64,000 nucleotides of DNA from Actinomycetes bacterium (GCA_023460975.1 JAEWOG010000073.1:1-64000), one strand, 5' to 3'; positions 17,990 through 25,966 are shown, counted from the first letter of the stretch. The notes: a model not told the origin generated them from the sequence alone. Numbers and translations: made by a program.

Positions 17990-18147
17990 GTGAAGGCGCT
18001 TCCCGTGAGAGGCAGTGAGCGCCACCCTAATGAACGCGCGCGATTCTCGTGGCAGGGTCCCGGAATTTGGCTCCCACACCGCCCGGGCGATCCGGTGCTC
18101 GGACCGCCCTGGGCAGTGCCGCGTCGTGGCAGCCTGGACCCGGCTGG

Positions 18148-18571
18148 TCAGCCCTGGTCGGCCGCGATGTTGACCATCCAGTTGATGCCGAATCGGTCGA
18201 CCAGCATGCCGAACTCGTCACCCCAGGGGGGCCGGCACCAGGGGCTGGCGCACCTCACCCCCCTCGGCGAGGCCCGCGAACCAGCCACGCAATTGCTCCG
18301 CCTCGGACGCCTCGCCGGAGATCGACACCGAGACGTTGTCACCGAAGGTCACCTGGACCATCTCCGGCGGCGCGTCGGCGCCCATCAGGGTGAATCCAGC
18401 GGGGGTCTCCAGCTGACCGTGCATCACCTGCTCGGCCAGCGCACCCTCCATGCCCATCTGGCCGAACGTCATGATCGAGAGCTCGCCGCCGAGCACGGAT
18501 TGATAAAACTCGAGCGCTGCGCGCGCCTGACCATCAGCAACGTTGAGGTACGGGTTGAGCCTGCTGGCCAT
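18148..18571 (-). pseudogene. PhnB/glyoxalase (VOC) family gene with a frameshift
   Basis: From ATG 18571 the reading frame gives a PhnB-like protein beginning ASRLNPYLNVADG and running to GGEVRQPLVPAP, then stops at 18218 after only 117 residues. The expected family ending, WGDEFGMLVDRFGINWMVNI, is present immediately downstream in another frame and ends at 18148. The frame changes in a run of six C (minus strand) near 18226-18231; five C would restore one 140-residue protein. This is either a real inactivation or a homopolymer sequencing error. The intact family binds small molecules or metals and has various roles. Confidence 0.82.
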
Positions 18572-18671
18572 GAGGGCCTCCTGAGGGGTGTGTGTGGGCG
18601 TTCACACGCTAGACCCAGGGTCTGACACTCCGCGCGGGTTGCGCGCAGGGGTGGTCGCCTGCGGCGCGGTC

Positions 18672-18829
18672 TCACGCAATGACGGCAAGGGTGATGACCG
18701 CGACCACCACGACGGCGAGCAGCCCCAGCGCGAACCCCGGGCCACGGGGATCCCACCCGGTGACCCGGGCGCCATCCAGTGCCCTTGGAAGACCGCGCGA
18801 GGCTGCGGACCGGCGTGGAGGTGACTCAT
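18672..18829 (-). pseudogene. Possible small membrane protein split between two frames
   Basis: An ATG at 18829 overlaps the hydrolase stop codon as ATGA, a typical coupled start, and opens with MSHLHAGPQPRAVF. In another frame the same DNA encodes WDPRGPGFALGLLAVVVV followed by AVITLAVIA and a stop at 18672, which looks like a single TM helix ending. No start codon lies in the second frame. A single shift near 18735-18760 would join them into a protein of about 50 residues. This may be a decayed small membrane protein or chance. Confidence 0.3.
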
Positions 18830-19722
18830 CGGCCGACCGCCTCCCGCACGTGCGCGGCGAGGCGGTCGTACATGTCGGCGACGGCGTGGGGCGGAGTCGT
18901 GGTGACGTTGTAGGAGTGGTCGAGGTCGAGCTCGATCCGCTCCCGCATCACGCCGGCGGCCTCGAGGTCGTCGGCGAGCATGCAGCCCTCCCGGTAGAGC
19001 GTGTCCTCGCGGCACAGGACGAGCACGGCGGGGGCGAGGCCAGCGATGACATCAGCGGCGGAGTTGACGTCGTACGACGGGGAGACCCAGGGGTGCGCCC
19101 GATCCGCGGCATTCGGGACGTACGACGCGTCGAAGACGTCCAGCATCCACGGCCGGAGCATCGCACCCTTCGGGAAGGTGCGCGGGTGGACGGCCTCGCT
19201 CGGCGGATACTGCAGGACCTGGAGCCGCGGCACTGGCGTGCCCTCGTCCAGCGCCTGCCGGCATGCGGCCAGGGCCAGCCCGGCACCAGCGCTCTGCCCG
19301 CCCACCGTGAGGCGGTTGCCGTCCCACTCCCGCTCGGCGCGCGCGGCCCACTGCACCACGTCGTACGCCTGCTCCGGCGCCGTCGGGAACGGATGCGCGG
19401 GCGCCAGGGCGTAGTCGACGTTGAGGACGACCGAGCCCGCCTTCACCGCGATCCAGCGGCACAGCGGCTCGTCCTTGCGGATCCACCCCAGGACGTATCC
19501 GCCGCCGTGGAAGTTGACGTGCACCGGCGCCCCCGCGGCCCCGCCGGGCGGCAGGAACGCAGTCACACGCACGTCGCCGTGCCGCGTGGGCACGGTGTGG
19601 ACGACCGAGGGGGCCGCAACGTCATCGAAGCGCAGCGCGGCGGGGGCCTGCTGCTCCGGAATTCGTTGGATGACACGGCCGACGGCCCGGGCCAACCCGG
19701 GGCGGTGCGCAAGGAAACCCAT
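18826..19722 (-). CDS. Alpha/beta hydrolase (fold-3, HSL-like esterase)
   Basis: This 298-residue predicted carboxylesterase or lipase is of the hormone-sensitive-lipase type. The oxyanion motif is FHGGGYVLG and the nucleophile elbow GGQSAGAG. The acid is probably in LCREDTLY and the histidine in LDHSYNVT. The start is ATG 19722, with CACACT six bases upstream, rather than GTG 19743. The gene is divergent from the response regulator at 19798, so the TTCAG repeats at 19759-19774 lie upstream of both. The substrate is unknown. Confidence 0.85.
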   Translation of the reverse strand: MGFLAHRPGLARAVGRVIQRIPEQQAPAALRFDDVAAPSVVHTVPTRHGDVRVTAFLPPGGAAGAPVHVNFHGGGYVLGWIRKDEPLCRWIAVKAGSVVLNVDYALAPAHPFPTAPEQAYDVVQWAARAEREWDGNRLTVGGQSAGAGLALAACRQALDEGTPVPRLQVLQYPPSEAVHPRTFPKGAMLRPWMLDVFDASYVPNAADRAHPWVSPSYDVNSAADVIAGLAPAVLVLCREDTLYREGCMLADDLEAAGVMRERIELDLDHSYNVTTTPPHAVADMYDRLAAHVREAVGR

Positions 19723-19758
19723 GGGGCGAGTGTGCCCGGTCACTCTCTGCGGCTGGTC

Positions 19759-19774
19759 TTCAGCCTGGATTCAG
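19759..19774 (+). promoter_or_regulatory. TTCAG direct repeats, probable response-regulator operator
   Basis: TTCAG starts at 19759 and again at 19770, 11 bp apart, just upstream of the response regulator gene. OmpR/PhoB-type regulators typically bind direct repeats with about 11-bp spacing. The same word recurs before the PepSY gene at 21801-21826. Confidence 0.55.
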
Positions 19775-19797
19775 CCGCGAGGCGGCAGAGTGGGTGC

Positions 19798-20475
19798 GTG
19801 CGCGTACTGGTGGTCGACGACGAGGTGCGACTCGCCCGCACCATCAAGGTGGGGCTGGTGGCGGAGGGGTTCGCCGTGGACGTGGTCCACGACGGCACCG
19901 AGGCCCTGTGGGCGGCGCGGGAGCACCCGTACGACGCGATCGTGCTCGATCTCATGCTGCCCGGGCTCAACGGCTACAAGGTCTGCGAGACCCTGCGCGC
20001 CGAGGAGAACTGGACACCCGTCCTCATGCTCACCGCCAAGGACGGCGAGTGGGACCAGGTCGAGGGCCTCGACACCGGCGCCGACGACTACCTCACCAAG
20101 CCGTTCTCCTTCCCCGTTCTCGTGGCTCGCCTTCGAGCGTTGGTACGGCGGGGCGCGGCCGCGCGGCCCACGCTGCTGAGTGCCGGCGACCTCACGTACG
20201 ACCCCGCCGCGCGCACCGCGAGTCGCGCTGGCGCGCCGATCGAGCTGACGGCTCGGGAGGCCGCGATGCTGGGCTTCCTGATGCGTCACCCCGGCGAGGT
20301 GGTCTCCAAGCAGCAGATCCTCGAGGCGGTGTGGGACATGGCGTTCGACGGAGACCCCAACATCGTGGAGGTCTACGTGCGGCACCTGCGCAACAAGATC
20401 GACCGGCCCTTCGGCCGCGAGGCGATCCAGACCGTCCGCGGCGCGGGCTACCGGCTGCAGAGCAATGGCGGCTGA
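19798..20475 (+). CDS. OmpR/PhoB-family response regulator
   Basis: This 225-residue two-component regulator has a receiver domain with D7/D8, phosphoacceptor aspartate in IVLDLMLPGLNG and lysine in LTKPF. A winged-helix domain follows (about 130-222), ending TVRGAGYRLQ. The start is GTG 19798, with CAGAGT six bases upstream and no Shine-Dalgarno sequence. The kinase gene overlaps its 3' end by 11 bp. The TTCAG repeats upstream suggest autoregulation. Confidence 0.93.
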   Translation: MRVLVVDDEVRLARTIKVGLVAEGFAVDVVHDGTEALWAAREHPYDAIVLDLMLPGLNGYKVCETLRAEENWTPVLMLTAKDGEWDQVEGLDTGADDYLTKPFSFPVLVARLRALVRRGAAARPTLLSAGDLTYDPAARTASRAGAPIELTAREAAMLGFLMRHPGEVVSKQQILEAVWDMAFDGDPNIVEVYVRHLRNKIDRPFGREAIQTVRGAGYRLQSNGG

Positions 20476-21793
20476 GGTGCGGCGCGCGAGTGGGATCAGG
20501 CTGCGTACGACGGCGGCGGCGACCCTCGTGGTCGCGCTCGCGCTCGCCCTCGGTTCGGTGGCGCTGGTGTTGGTGATGCGCGCCTCGATGCTCGACCAGC
20601 TCGTCGCCAGCGGCGAGATCCGTGCCGAGTCCCTCGCCGCGATGGCCAGGGACGACACCTTGGGCGTCACGACCGTGCCCCGGGCGGACGATGACGACGA
20701 GCCCGACGAGGTCATCGAGGTGCGCCGCAGCGACGGCTCGCTGGTGGCGAGCAGCCAGCACGAACTGGCGTTGCCCCGATCCGCCGTCGACGCGGACGGA
20801 GAGACGATCCGCGTCGACGGCGAAAGGTACGTGGTCGTGACCGAGCGGGTCGGCGATCAGGTGATCGTGGTGGCGCTGTCCACCGAGGAAGTGGACGACG
20901 CCACCGAAGCGGTCCTGGGGCCGCTGGTCGTAGGGGTGCCGCTGCTCCTGCTCGTCGTCGCCGCCACGACCTGGGTCGTGGTCGGCCGCGCCCTGGCACC
21001 CGTCGAACGGATTCGTGCCGAGGTCGCCACGATCACCGACTCCCGGCTCGACCGGCGGGTCCCCGAGCCCGCCTCGCGCGACGAGATCGGGCGCCTCGCC
21101 GCCACGATGAACTCGATGCTGGAGCGCCTGGAGCGGGGGCGCGACGCTCAGCGTCGCTTCGTCTCCGACGCCTCCCACGAACTCCGCAGCCCGCTGGCCA
21201 CGCTGCGCCAGGCGGCCGAGGTCTCCCAGGCCCACCCCGACGCCTTCGAACCGGGCGAGCTCGCCGACACCGTCGCGGAGGAGTCCGTACGGATGCAGCA
21301 CCTGGTGGAGCAACTGCTCCTCCTCACCCGCGTCGATGAGGGCCGAGTCGGTTCCGTCGACGAGATCGATCTCGACGACCTCGTGCTCGCCGAGGCCGAG
21401 CGGTTGCGGCGTACGGGAACCTCGGTCGACACCAGCGCCGTCGTCCCCGTACGGCTGCGGGGTCAGCGGCTGGCCTGGGCCCAGATGCTGCGCAACCTCG
21501 CCGACAACGCGGCGCGGCACGCTGCGGAAGGGGTCGCGTTCAGCGTCCGGGAGGTCGGCGGGCGCGTGGAAGTCCTCGTCGACGACGACGGCGCGGGCGT
21601 GCCGCAGGCGGACCGCGACCGCATCTTCGACAGGTTCGTACGCCTCGATGAGGCGCGCAGCCGCGATGCGGGCGGCAGCGGACTCGGCCTCGCGATCGTG
21701 CGCGAACTCGCCCGCGCGGCCGGCGGCGAGGTCCGGGTCGAGGACTCCCCGACGGGCGGGGCGCGATTCGTGCTGAGCGTGCCGCGCACCTGA
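20465..21793 (+). CDS. Sensor histidine kinase
   Basis: This 442-residue membrane kinase is the partner of the regulator at 19798. TM1 is at about 17-38. An acidic sensor region of about 115 residues contains DDDDEPDE. TM2 is at about 155-177, followed by a HAMP domain. The HisKA phosphoacceptor is His238 in SHELRSPLA. The catalytic domain has the N box NLADNAARHA, G1 DDDGAGVP and G2 GGSGLGLAIV. The PepSY gene follows after 56 bp. The acidic sensor loop may respond to cations or peptides; this is inference. Confidence 0.93.
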   Translation: MAAEVRRASGIRLRTTAAATLVVALALALGSVALVLVMRASMLDQLVASGEIRAESLAAMARDDTLGVTTVPRADDDDEPDEVIEVRRSDGSLVASSQHELALPRSAVDADGETIRVDGERYVVVTERVGDQVIVVALSTEEVDDATEAVLGPLVVGVPLLLLVVAATTWVVVGRALAPVERIRAEVATITDSRLDRRVPEPASRDEIGRLAATMNSMLERLERGRDAQRRFVSDASHELRSPLATLRQAAEVSQAHPDAFEPGELADTVAEESVRMQHLVEQLLLLTRVDEGRVGSVDEIDLDDLVLAEAERLRRTGTSVDTSAVVPVRLRGQRLAWAQMLRNLADNAARHAAEGVAFSVREVGGRVEVLVDDDGAGVPQADRDRIFDRFVRLDEARSRDAGGSGLGLAIVRELARAAGGEVRVEDSPTGGARFVLSVPRT

Positions 21794-21800
21794 ACGGGGC

Positions 21801-21826
21801 TTCAGGTGCGTTCAGGAAGGCTTCAG
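21801..21826 (+). promoter_or_regulatory. Three TTCAG direct repeats upstream of the PepSY gene
   Basis: TTCAG starts at 21801, 21811 and 21822 (10- and 11-bp spacing), between the kinase stop and the PepSY promoter. With the copy at 19759-19774 this points to a shared operator for the adjacent response regulator. Confidence 0.55.
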
Positions 21827-21837
21827 CGGCGCGGGCG

Positions 21838-21843
21838 CACAGT
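21838..21843 (+). promoter_or_regulatory. Putative -10 element of the PepSY gene
   Basis: CACAGT ends six bases before the ATG at 21850, downstream of the TTCAG repeats. The spacing suggests a leaderless transcript activated by the response regulator. Confidence 0.4.
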
Positions 21844-21849
21844 GGTGGC

Positions 21850-22545
21850 ATGAACTCGAAGCTGAAGTCGAAGAAGGTCCTGATCCCCGCCCTCGCCGCC
21901 GTCGCCGTCCTGGGCATCGGCGCGGTCGTCGCCGTCGAGGTGGTGGACGAGCGCCGCGACGAGGTGCCCGCCGACGTCCGCACCTCCCTGGGCGACGCCG
22001 CCCTGGCCGAGGTCGGGGTCGAGGGCGCCGTCGTCAGCGATGTCGACAAGAACGACGACCGCGACGAGGAGCCCGCGTACGAGGTCGAGGTGCGTACGCC
22101 CGACGGTCGCGAGTACGACGTCTGGTTCGACGCCGACCAGACCATCATCTTCTCCGGCCTCGACTCCGACTCCCGCTCGGACGCGGCCCCGGGAAGCACG
22201 CAGGACAGCACTCAGGGGGGCAGCACGCAGGGGGGCACCCCTCCGACCGGCGACGACACCGACAGCGACGCGGACGACCGCGACGGCCGTACGGTCGACG
22301 GCATCCGCGTCGACGACAGCGAGCGGCCCCTCGCCGACGCAGACGTCGCCGACGTCGCTGCCGCCGCCACGAAGGGCACCCCGGGGACGGTCGTGGAGAT
22401 CGAGACGAACGTCGCCGACGCCGATGACACGGGCGCAGAGGCGAGGACTGCGTACGAGGTGGAGATCACCGCGGACGACGGCACCCTCCACGTCGTGCGG
22501 CTCGACGCCGACCTGGTCGTGCTCGCCGTTCTCACGGAGGACTGA
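21850..22545 (+). CDS. PepSY-domain membrane-anchored protein
   Basis: This 231-residue protein has a basic N-terminus, one TM segment (LIPALAAVAVLGIGAVVAV, 11-29) and two PepSY-like repeats. The first is at about 35-105 (AYEVEVRTPDGREYDVWFD) and the second at about 150-231 (AYEVEITADDG). They are joined by a Ser/Thr/Gln/Gly-rich acidic linker. The extracytoplasmic part is very acidic. PepSY proteins are often targets of nearby two-component systems and may modulate peptidases or the sensor. The TTCAG repeats upstream support control by the regulator at 19798. Confidence 0.85.
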   Translation: MNSKLKSKKVLIPALAAVAVLGIGAVVAVEVVDERRDEVPADVRTSLGDAALAEVGVEGAVVSDVDKNDDRDEEPAYEVEVRTPDGREYDVWFDADQTIIFSGLDSDSRSDAAPGSTQDSTQGGSTQGGTPPTGDDTDSDADDRDGRTVDGIRVDDSERPLADADVADVAAAATKGTPGTVVEIETNVADADDTGAEARTAYEVEITADDGTLHVVRLDADLVVLAVLTED

Positions 22546-22608
22546 GTCAGCTCACGGTGTCTGCTCAGCAGTTCCGTTGGGGTGGGCGTTCCTCCGGCTG
22601 CCCCCGTG

Positions 22609-22676
22609 CCCAAATTGGGGACAGTTGGAGGGCATGTCGAGTCTGCGAAACACCCTCCAACTGTCCCCAAAGTGGG
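22609..22676. repeat. Palindromic element, family P1 (intergenic copy)
   Basis: Left arm 22609-22632 (CCCAAATTGGGG, ACAGTTGGAGGG) and right arm 22653-22676 are inverted repeats matching at 22 of 24 positions, with a 20-base loop. It lies between the PepSY and FMN reductase genes, which converge, so it could terminate transcription from both sides. A second copy lies inside the GH2 gene at 52655-52722, so it is an interspersed element rather than only a terminator. Confidence 0.88.
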
Positions 22677-22737
22677 GAGCGACCCCGGGCCCCAGCAGGC
22701 CGACCACTAGCGCCGAACCAGCTGGAGCCCGTACGCC

Positions 22738-23397
22738 TCAGCGTCCCGTGTGCCCCTTGAGCAGGTCACCGAAGGACGTGAAGTCGTCCAGGTCGTCACC
22801 CGAGCGCCGCCGCGGAGCGTGGGCCAGGTCGGGCCCGAACCCACCCACGGCGTACGTGTCCGTGGTCACCACGAGCGCCGCGAACTCCGACGCGGCGCGG
22901 GTGATCCGCTCCGCCAGCCCGGTCGCGCCACCGAAGTCCTCGGTCGCCGCGAAGACCCCCGTGGGAACGACCACGGCGCGCAGGTAGGCGAACAGCGGCC
23001 GCATCGCGTGGTCGAGCACGAGCGAGTGCCGCGCCGAACCCGCCGTCGCCCCGATCAGCACAGGCACCCCGGTCAGGGCGTCGGGGTCGAGGGCGTCGAA
23101 GAACATCTTGAACAGCCCCGAGTACGACGCGCTGAAGACCGGCGACACCGCGACGAGCCCGTCGGCGGCGGACACCAGCTCACGCACCTCGGTGATGCGC
23201 GGGCTGGGGATGCCGCCGCTGGCCATGTAGGAGGCCAGCTCACCGGCGATCTCACGCAACTCGACGACGGTGACATCGGCGGCCTCCCCGCGGGCGCCGA
23301 CCTGGGCCTGGACGGCCTCAGTGATCTGGTCGGTGAGCAGTCGGGTCGAGGACGGCACGGTCAGTCCGGCCGTCACGGCGACGATGTGGCGGGTCAT
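22738..23397 (-). CDS. NADPH-dependent FMN reductase (CE1759 type)
   Basis: This 219-residue flavodoxin-fold reductase should supply reduced FMN to the monooxygenase encoded upstream. The N-terminal AVTAGLTVPSSTRLL is the phosphate-binding strand-loop, SPVFSASYSGLFKMFFD is the flavin-binding segment, and GATAGSARHSL follows. The start is ATG 23397, preceded by GGAGA. It is the second gene of the pair with the LLM monooxygenase at 23567-24688; the gap between them is filled with interspersed repeats. Confidence 0.9.
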   Translation of the reverse strand: MTRHIVAVTAGLTVPSSTRLLTDQITEAVQAQVGARGEAADVTVVELREIAGELASYMASGGIPSPRITEVRELVSAADGLVAVSPVFSASYSGLFKMFFDALDPDALTGVPVLIGATAGSARHSLVLDHAMRPLFAYLRAVVVPTGVFAATEDFGGATGLAERITRAASEFAALVVTTDTYAVGGFGPDLAHAPRRRSGDDLDDFTSFGDLLKGHTGR

Positions 23398-23432
23398 GAG
23401 GTCTCCTTCGGGGGTCGTACGGGGGCGGGGTG

Positions 23433-23575
23433 CTGGTTGAGCCCGTCGAGACCAGGGTTTCGACAAGCTCAACCAGCGGGTCCGATCGTCGAGCCTGTCG
23501 AGACGCAGGTTTCGACAGGCTCAACCAGCGGGGCCTGGTTTCGACAAGCTCAACCAGCGTTGAGGCTCAACCAGC
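23433..23575. repeat. Cluster of GTTGAG/CTCAAC interspersed repeats (family P2)
   Basis: The 169-bp gap between the monooxygenase and reductase genes holds several copies, in both orientations, of a 23-bp word of the type GGTTTCGACAAGCTCAACCA followed by GCG. Copies lie at 23433-23453, 23456-23478, 23508-23530 and 23537-23559, with degenerate pieces around 23485 and at 23560-23575. Each pair forms a hairpin. The last piece supplies the TGA stop codon of the LLM gene. I have seen this word widely in actinobacterial DNA; other clusters here are at 32031, 53352 and 60692. Confidence 0.88.
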
Positions 23576-24688
23576 CGGGACGGTGGCGGGCTCCACCAAG
23601 TGGTGGGGCCCCTCGGGACCGGCGGCCACGAGCGAGGCGTGGGTGGGCGGGTCGGACGGCACGTGGGCGGGGCGGCGGCGCTCGAACTCGGTCCGCAGCA
23701 CCGGCACGACCTCCTTGCCGAGGATCTCGATCTGCTCCAGGACGGTGCTCAGCGGCAGGCCGGCGTGGTCCATCAGGAACAGCTGGCGCTGGTAGTCACC
23801 GACGTTGTCGGCGAAGCCGAGCGTGCGCTCGATGACCTGCTCCGGCGTCCCCACGGTGAGCGGGGTGACGGTGGAGAAGTCCTCGAGGCTGGGCCCGTGG
23901 CCGTACACGGGAGCGTTGTCGAAGTAGGGCCGGAACTGCTTCTTGGCCTCCGCCTCGGTGACGCCCATGAACACCTGCCCGCCCAGTCCGACGATGGCCT
24001 GGTCGGCGGACCCGTGGCCGTAGTGCTCGAAGCGGCGGCGGTAGAGGTTCACCATCTTCGCCGTGTGCCCCATGTCCCAGAAGATGTTGTTGTGGAAGAA
24101 GCCGTCGCCGTAATAGGCGGCCTGCTCGGCGATCTCGGGCGTACGGATGGAGCCGTGCCACACGAACGGCGGCGTGCCGTCGAGCGGGGCGGGGGTCGAG
24201 GTGTAGCCCTGCAGGGGCGTACGGAACTCGCCGCTCCAGTTGACGACCGGCTCGCGCCACAGCGTGCGCAGCAGGTGGTAGTTCTCCACGGCGAGCTTCA
24301 CGCCGTCGCGGATGTCCTTGCCGAACCACGGGTACACCGGACCGGTGTTGCCGCGCCCCATCATGAGGTCGACGCGGCCGCCGGACAGGTGCTGCAGGAA
24401 CGCGTAGTCCTCCGCGATCTTGACCGGGTCGTTGGTCGTGATGAGCGTGGTCGACGTCGAGAGGATGAGGTCCTCGGTCTTGGCCGCGATGTAGGCCAGG
24501 TGGGTGGTGGGGCTGGAGGCCACGAAGGGCGGGTTGTGGTGCTCTCCGGTGGCGAAGACGTCGAGTCCGACCTCCTCAGCCTTGAGCGCGATCTGGGTCA
24601 TCGCCTCGATGCGCTCCCCCTCCGTCGGCGTGGTGCCCGTGGTGGGGTCCGTGGTGACATCGCTGACGCTGAAGATCCCGAACTGCAT
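23567..24688 (-). CDS. LLM-class flavin-dependent monooxygenase (CE1758 type)
   Basis: This 373-residue luciferase-like TIM-barrel monooxygenase uses reduced FMN and oxygen. Typical features are FATGEHHNPPF, STSTTLITTNDPVKIAEDYA and GRVDLMMGRGNTGPVY. The length fits the family. The start is ATG 24688 with GGAGG upstream. The partner FMN reductase gene follows. The last residues (HLVEPATVPAG) end in sequence contributed by a P2 repeat, which also provides the stop codon, so the native C-terminus may have been altered. Confidence 0.9.
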   Translation of the reverse strand: MQFGIFSVSDVTTDPTTGTTPTEGERIEAMTQIALKAEEVGLDVFATGEHHNPPFVASSPTTHLAYIAAKTEDLILSTSTTLITTNDPVKIAEDYAFLQHLSGGRVDLMMGRGNTGPVYPWFGKDIRDGVKLAVENYHLLRTLWREPVVNWSGEFRTPLQGYTSTPAPLDGTPPFVWHGSIRTPEIAEQAAYYGDGFFHNNIFWDMGHTAKMVNLYRRRFEHYGHGSADQAIVGLGGQVFMGVTEAEAKKQFRPYFDNAPVYGHGPSLEDFSTVTPLTVGTPEQVIERTLGFADNVGDYQRQLFLMDHAGLPLSTVLEQIEILGKEVVPVLRTEFERRRPAHVPSDPPTHASLVAAGPEGPHHLVEPATVPAG

Positions 24689-24829
24689 GACGCCTCCCCG
24701 TGACTGGATTGATTGAAGTTTGTACTACTCCAAACGGGGTGTCCAACGGATCTATTCCGCCCCCGCATTCCACGCCCCTCGCGCACTCACCCGTCACACT
24801 GGTCACACGTACCCGACCCCGGAGGACTC

Positions 24830-25411
24830 ATGCGCACCCGTACCGCCGCCACCCTGCTCGGCCTCGTCCTGCTCGGCACCCTCGCCGCGTGCGGTGACGA
24901 TGCCCCCGCTCCGCGGCAGGCCATCGGATCCGTACGACCCACAACCCCCGCGAGCGAACCCGAGTTCGGCAAGCCCGGACGCCCCGTCGATGGCGGCCAG
25001 GGCAAGGGCAACGGGCTCGGCGTCACCGACGTCAGACTGGCCCGCCACAACGGCTTCGACCGCATCGTGATCGACCTGGGCGGCAAGGGCACGCCGGGCT
25101 GGAACGTGCGCTACGTCAAGCGCGCAGTCGCCGACGGCTCGGGCGAGCGCATCGCCCTCAAGGGCGACAGCATCCTGGCCGTGACGGTGCACGGGGTCGG
25201 CTACCCCGTCGACACGGGCGTCGAGGAGTTCGGCGACATCCGTACGCGCGTCAGCGGCTCGGGCACCGAGTCGATCGCCGAGGTCGCCCCCGGGGTTGTC
25301 TTCGAAGGCAGTCAGGTCGCGTACGTGGGCCTCGAGGGCTCCAAGCGGCCCTTCCGCGTCTTCGCGCTGACCAGCCCCACGCGGTTGGTGGTGGACGTAC
25401 GCCAGCCGTGA
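24830..25411 (+). CDS. AMIN-like-domain lipoprotein
   Basis: This 193-residue predicted lipoprotein has a signal peptide, MRTRTAATLLGLVLLGTLAAC, with the lipobox cysteine at about residue 21. A Pro/Gly-rich linker follows, then a beta-rich domain (about 63-193) starting GVTDVRLARHNGFDRIVIDL and ending PTRLVVDVRQ, typical of the actinobacterial AMIN-like family. The domain may bind cell-wall components. The start is ATG 24830 with GGAGGA. The gene is monocistronic between the divergent LLM gene and the palindrome at 25453. Confidence 0.82.
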   Translation: MRTRTAATLLGLVLLGTLAACGDDAPAPRQAIGSVRPTTPASEPEFGKPGRPVDGGQGKGNGLGVTDVRLARHNGFDRIVIDLGGKGTPGWNVRYVKRAVADGSGERIALKGDSILAVTVHGVGYPVDTGVEEFGDIRTRVSGSGTESIAEVAPGVVFEGSQVAYVGLEGSKRPFRVFALTSPTRLVVDVRQP

Positions 25412-25452
25412 GGCCGCGTACTGCCGCGGCGCCAGGAACACCCGCCCGGAGC

Positions 25453-25526
25453 AAGTAGCGCGCGTTTATCGCCTACTCCCCATGCGCATTTGCGCACCAT
25501 CAGTACGCGATAAACGCGCGTTACTT
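25453..25526. repeat. 74-bp nearly perfect palindrome (family P3)
   Basis: Arms AAGTAGCGCGCGTTTATCGC (25453-25472) and GCGATAAACGCGCGTTACTT (25507-25526) pair with one mismatch. Further in, TACT pairs with AGTA, and the centre TGCGCATTTGCGCA is itself an inverted repeat. The element lies between the lipoprotein stop and the copper operon. It may act as a terminator, but the extended internal symmetry looks more like an interspersed palindromic element. Confidence 0.85.
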
Positions 25527-25612
25527 GAGCTTGGGGTATTGCGGGCGAGCGCCGAGAAGGAGCCCACCGAGAGCTGCGCCTGCACGAAAGCCCGCCTTCC
25601 GGACTTGATTTT

Positions 25613-25629
25613 ATACCCCCTAGGGGTAT
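25613..25629 (+). promoter_or_regulatory. CsoR operator overlapping the csoR promoter
   Basis: ATACCCC, CTA, GGGGTAT form the GC-tract inverted repeat characteristic of CsoR operators. TATCGT (25627-25632) overlaps its right half and ends seven bases before the csoR ATG, so it fits a -10 element that bound CsoR would block. Copper binding should release it. Confidence 0.85.
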
Positions 25630-25639
25630 CGTGGCTGTC

Positions 25640-25966
25640 ATGACCGAGACCAGCTGCCACCAGCCCAGCGACCAGCACGGCCACCTCGAGGGCAACGCCG
25701 AGGCCAAGGCGGCCCACCTCAAGCGACTTCGTCGCATCGAGGGCCAGGTGCGCGGCCTGCAGCGCATGGTCGAGGAGGAGCAGTACTGCATCGACGTCCT
25801 CACGCAGGTCTCCGCAGCGACCAAGGCCCTCCAGGCGCTGGCGCTGTCCCTGCTCGACGACCACATCGCGCACTGCGTGGTCGACGCCGCCGTCAAGGGC
25901 GGCGAGGAGAAGGACGCCAAGCTCGCCGAAGCCTCCGCGGCCATCGCGCGACTCGTCCGGTCCTGA
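25640..25966 (+). CDS. csoR: Copper-sensing transcriptional repressor CsoR
   Basis: This 108-residue all-helical repressor of the CsoR/RcnR family has the Cu(I) ligands C50, H75 and C79 in the expected C-x24-H-x3-C arrangement (QYCIDV; DDHIAHC). An extra Cys/His-rich N-terminus (SCHQ...HGH) may add metal affinity. It should repress its own operon through the operator at 25613. The start is ATG 25640 (GTG 25631 also in frame), with a -10-like element but no Shine-Dalgarno sequence. The copper chaperone and ATPase genes follow. Confidence 0.95.
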   Translation: MTETSCHQPSDQHGHLEGNAEAKAAHLKRLRRIEGQVRGLQRMVEEEQYCIDVLTQVSAATKALQALALSLLDDHIAHCVVDAAVKGGEEKDAKLAEASAAIARLVRS

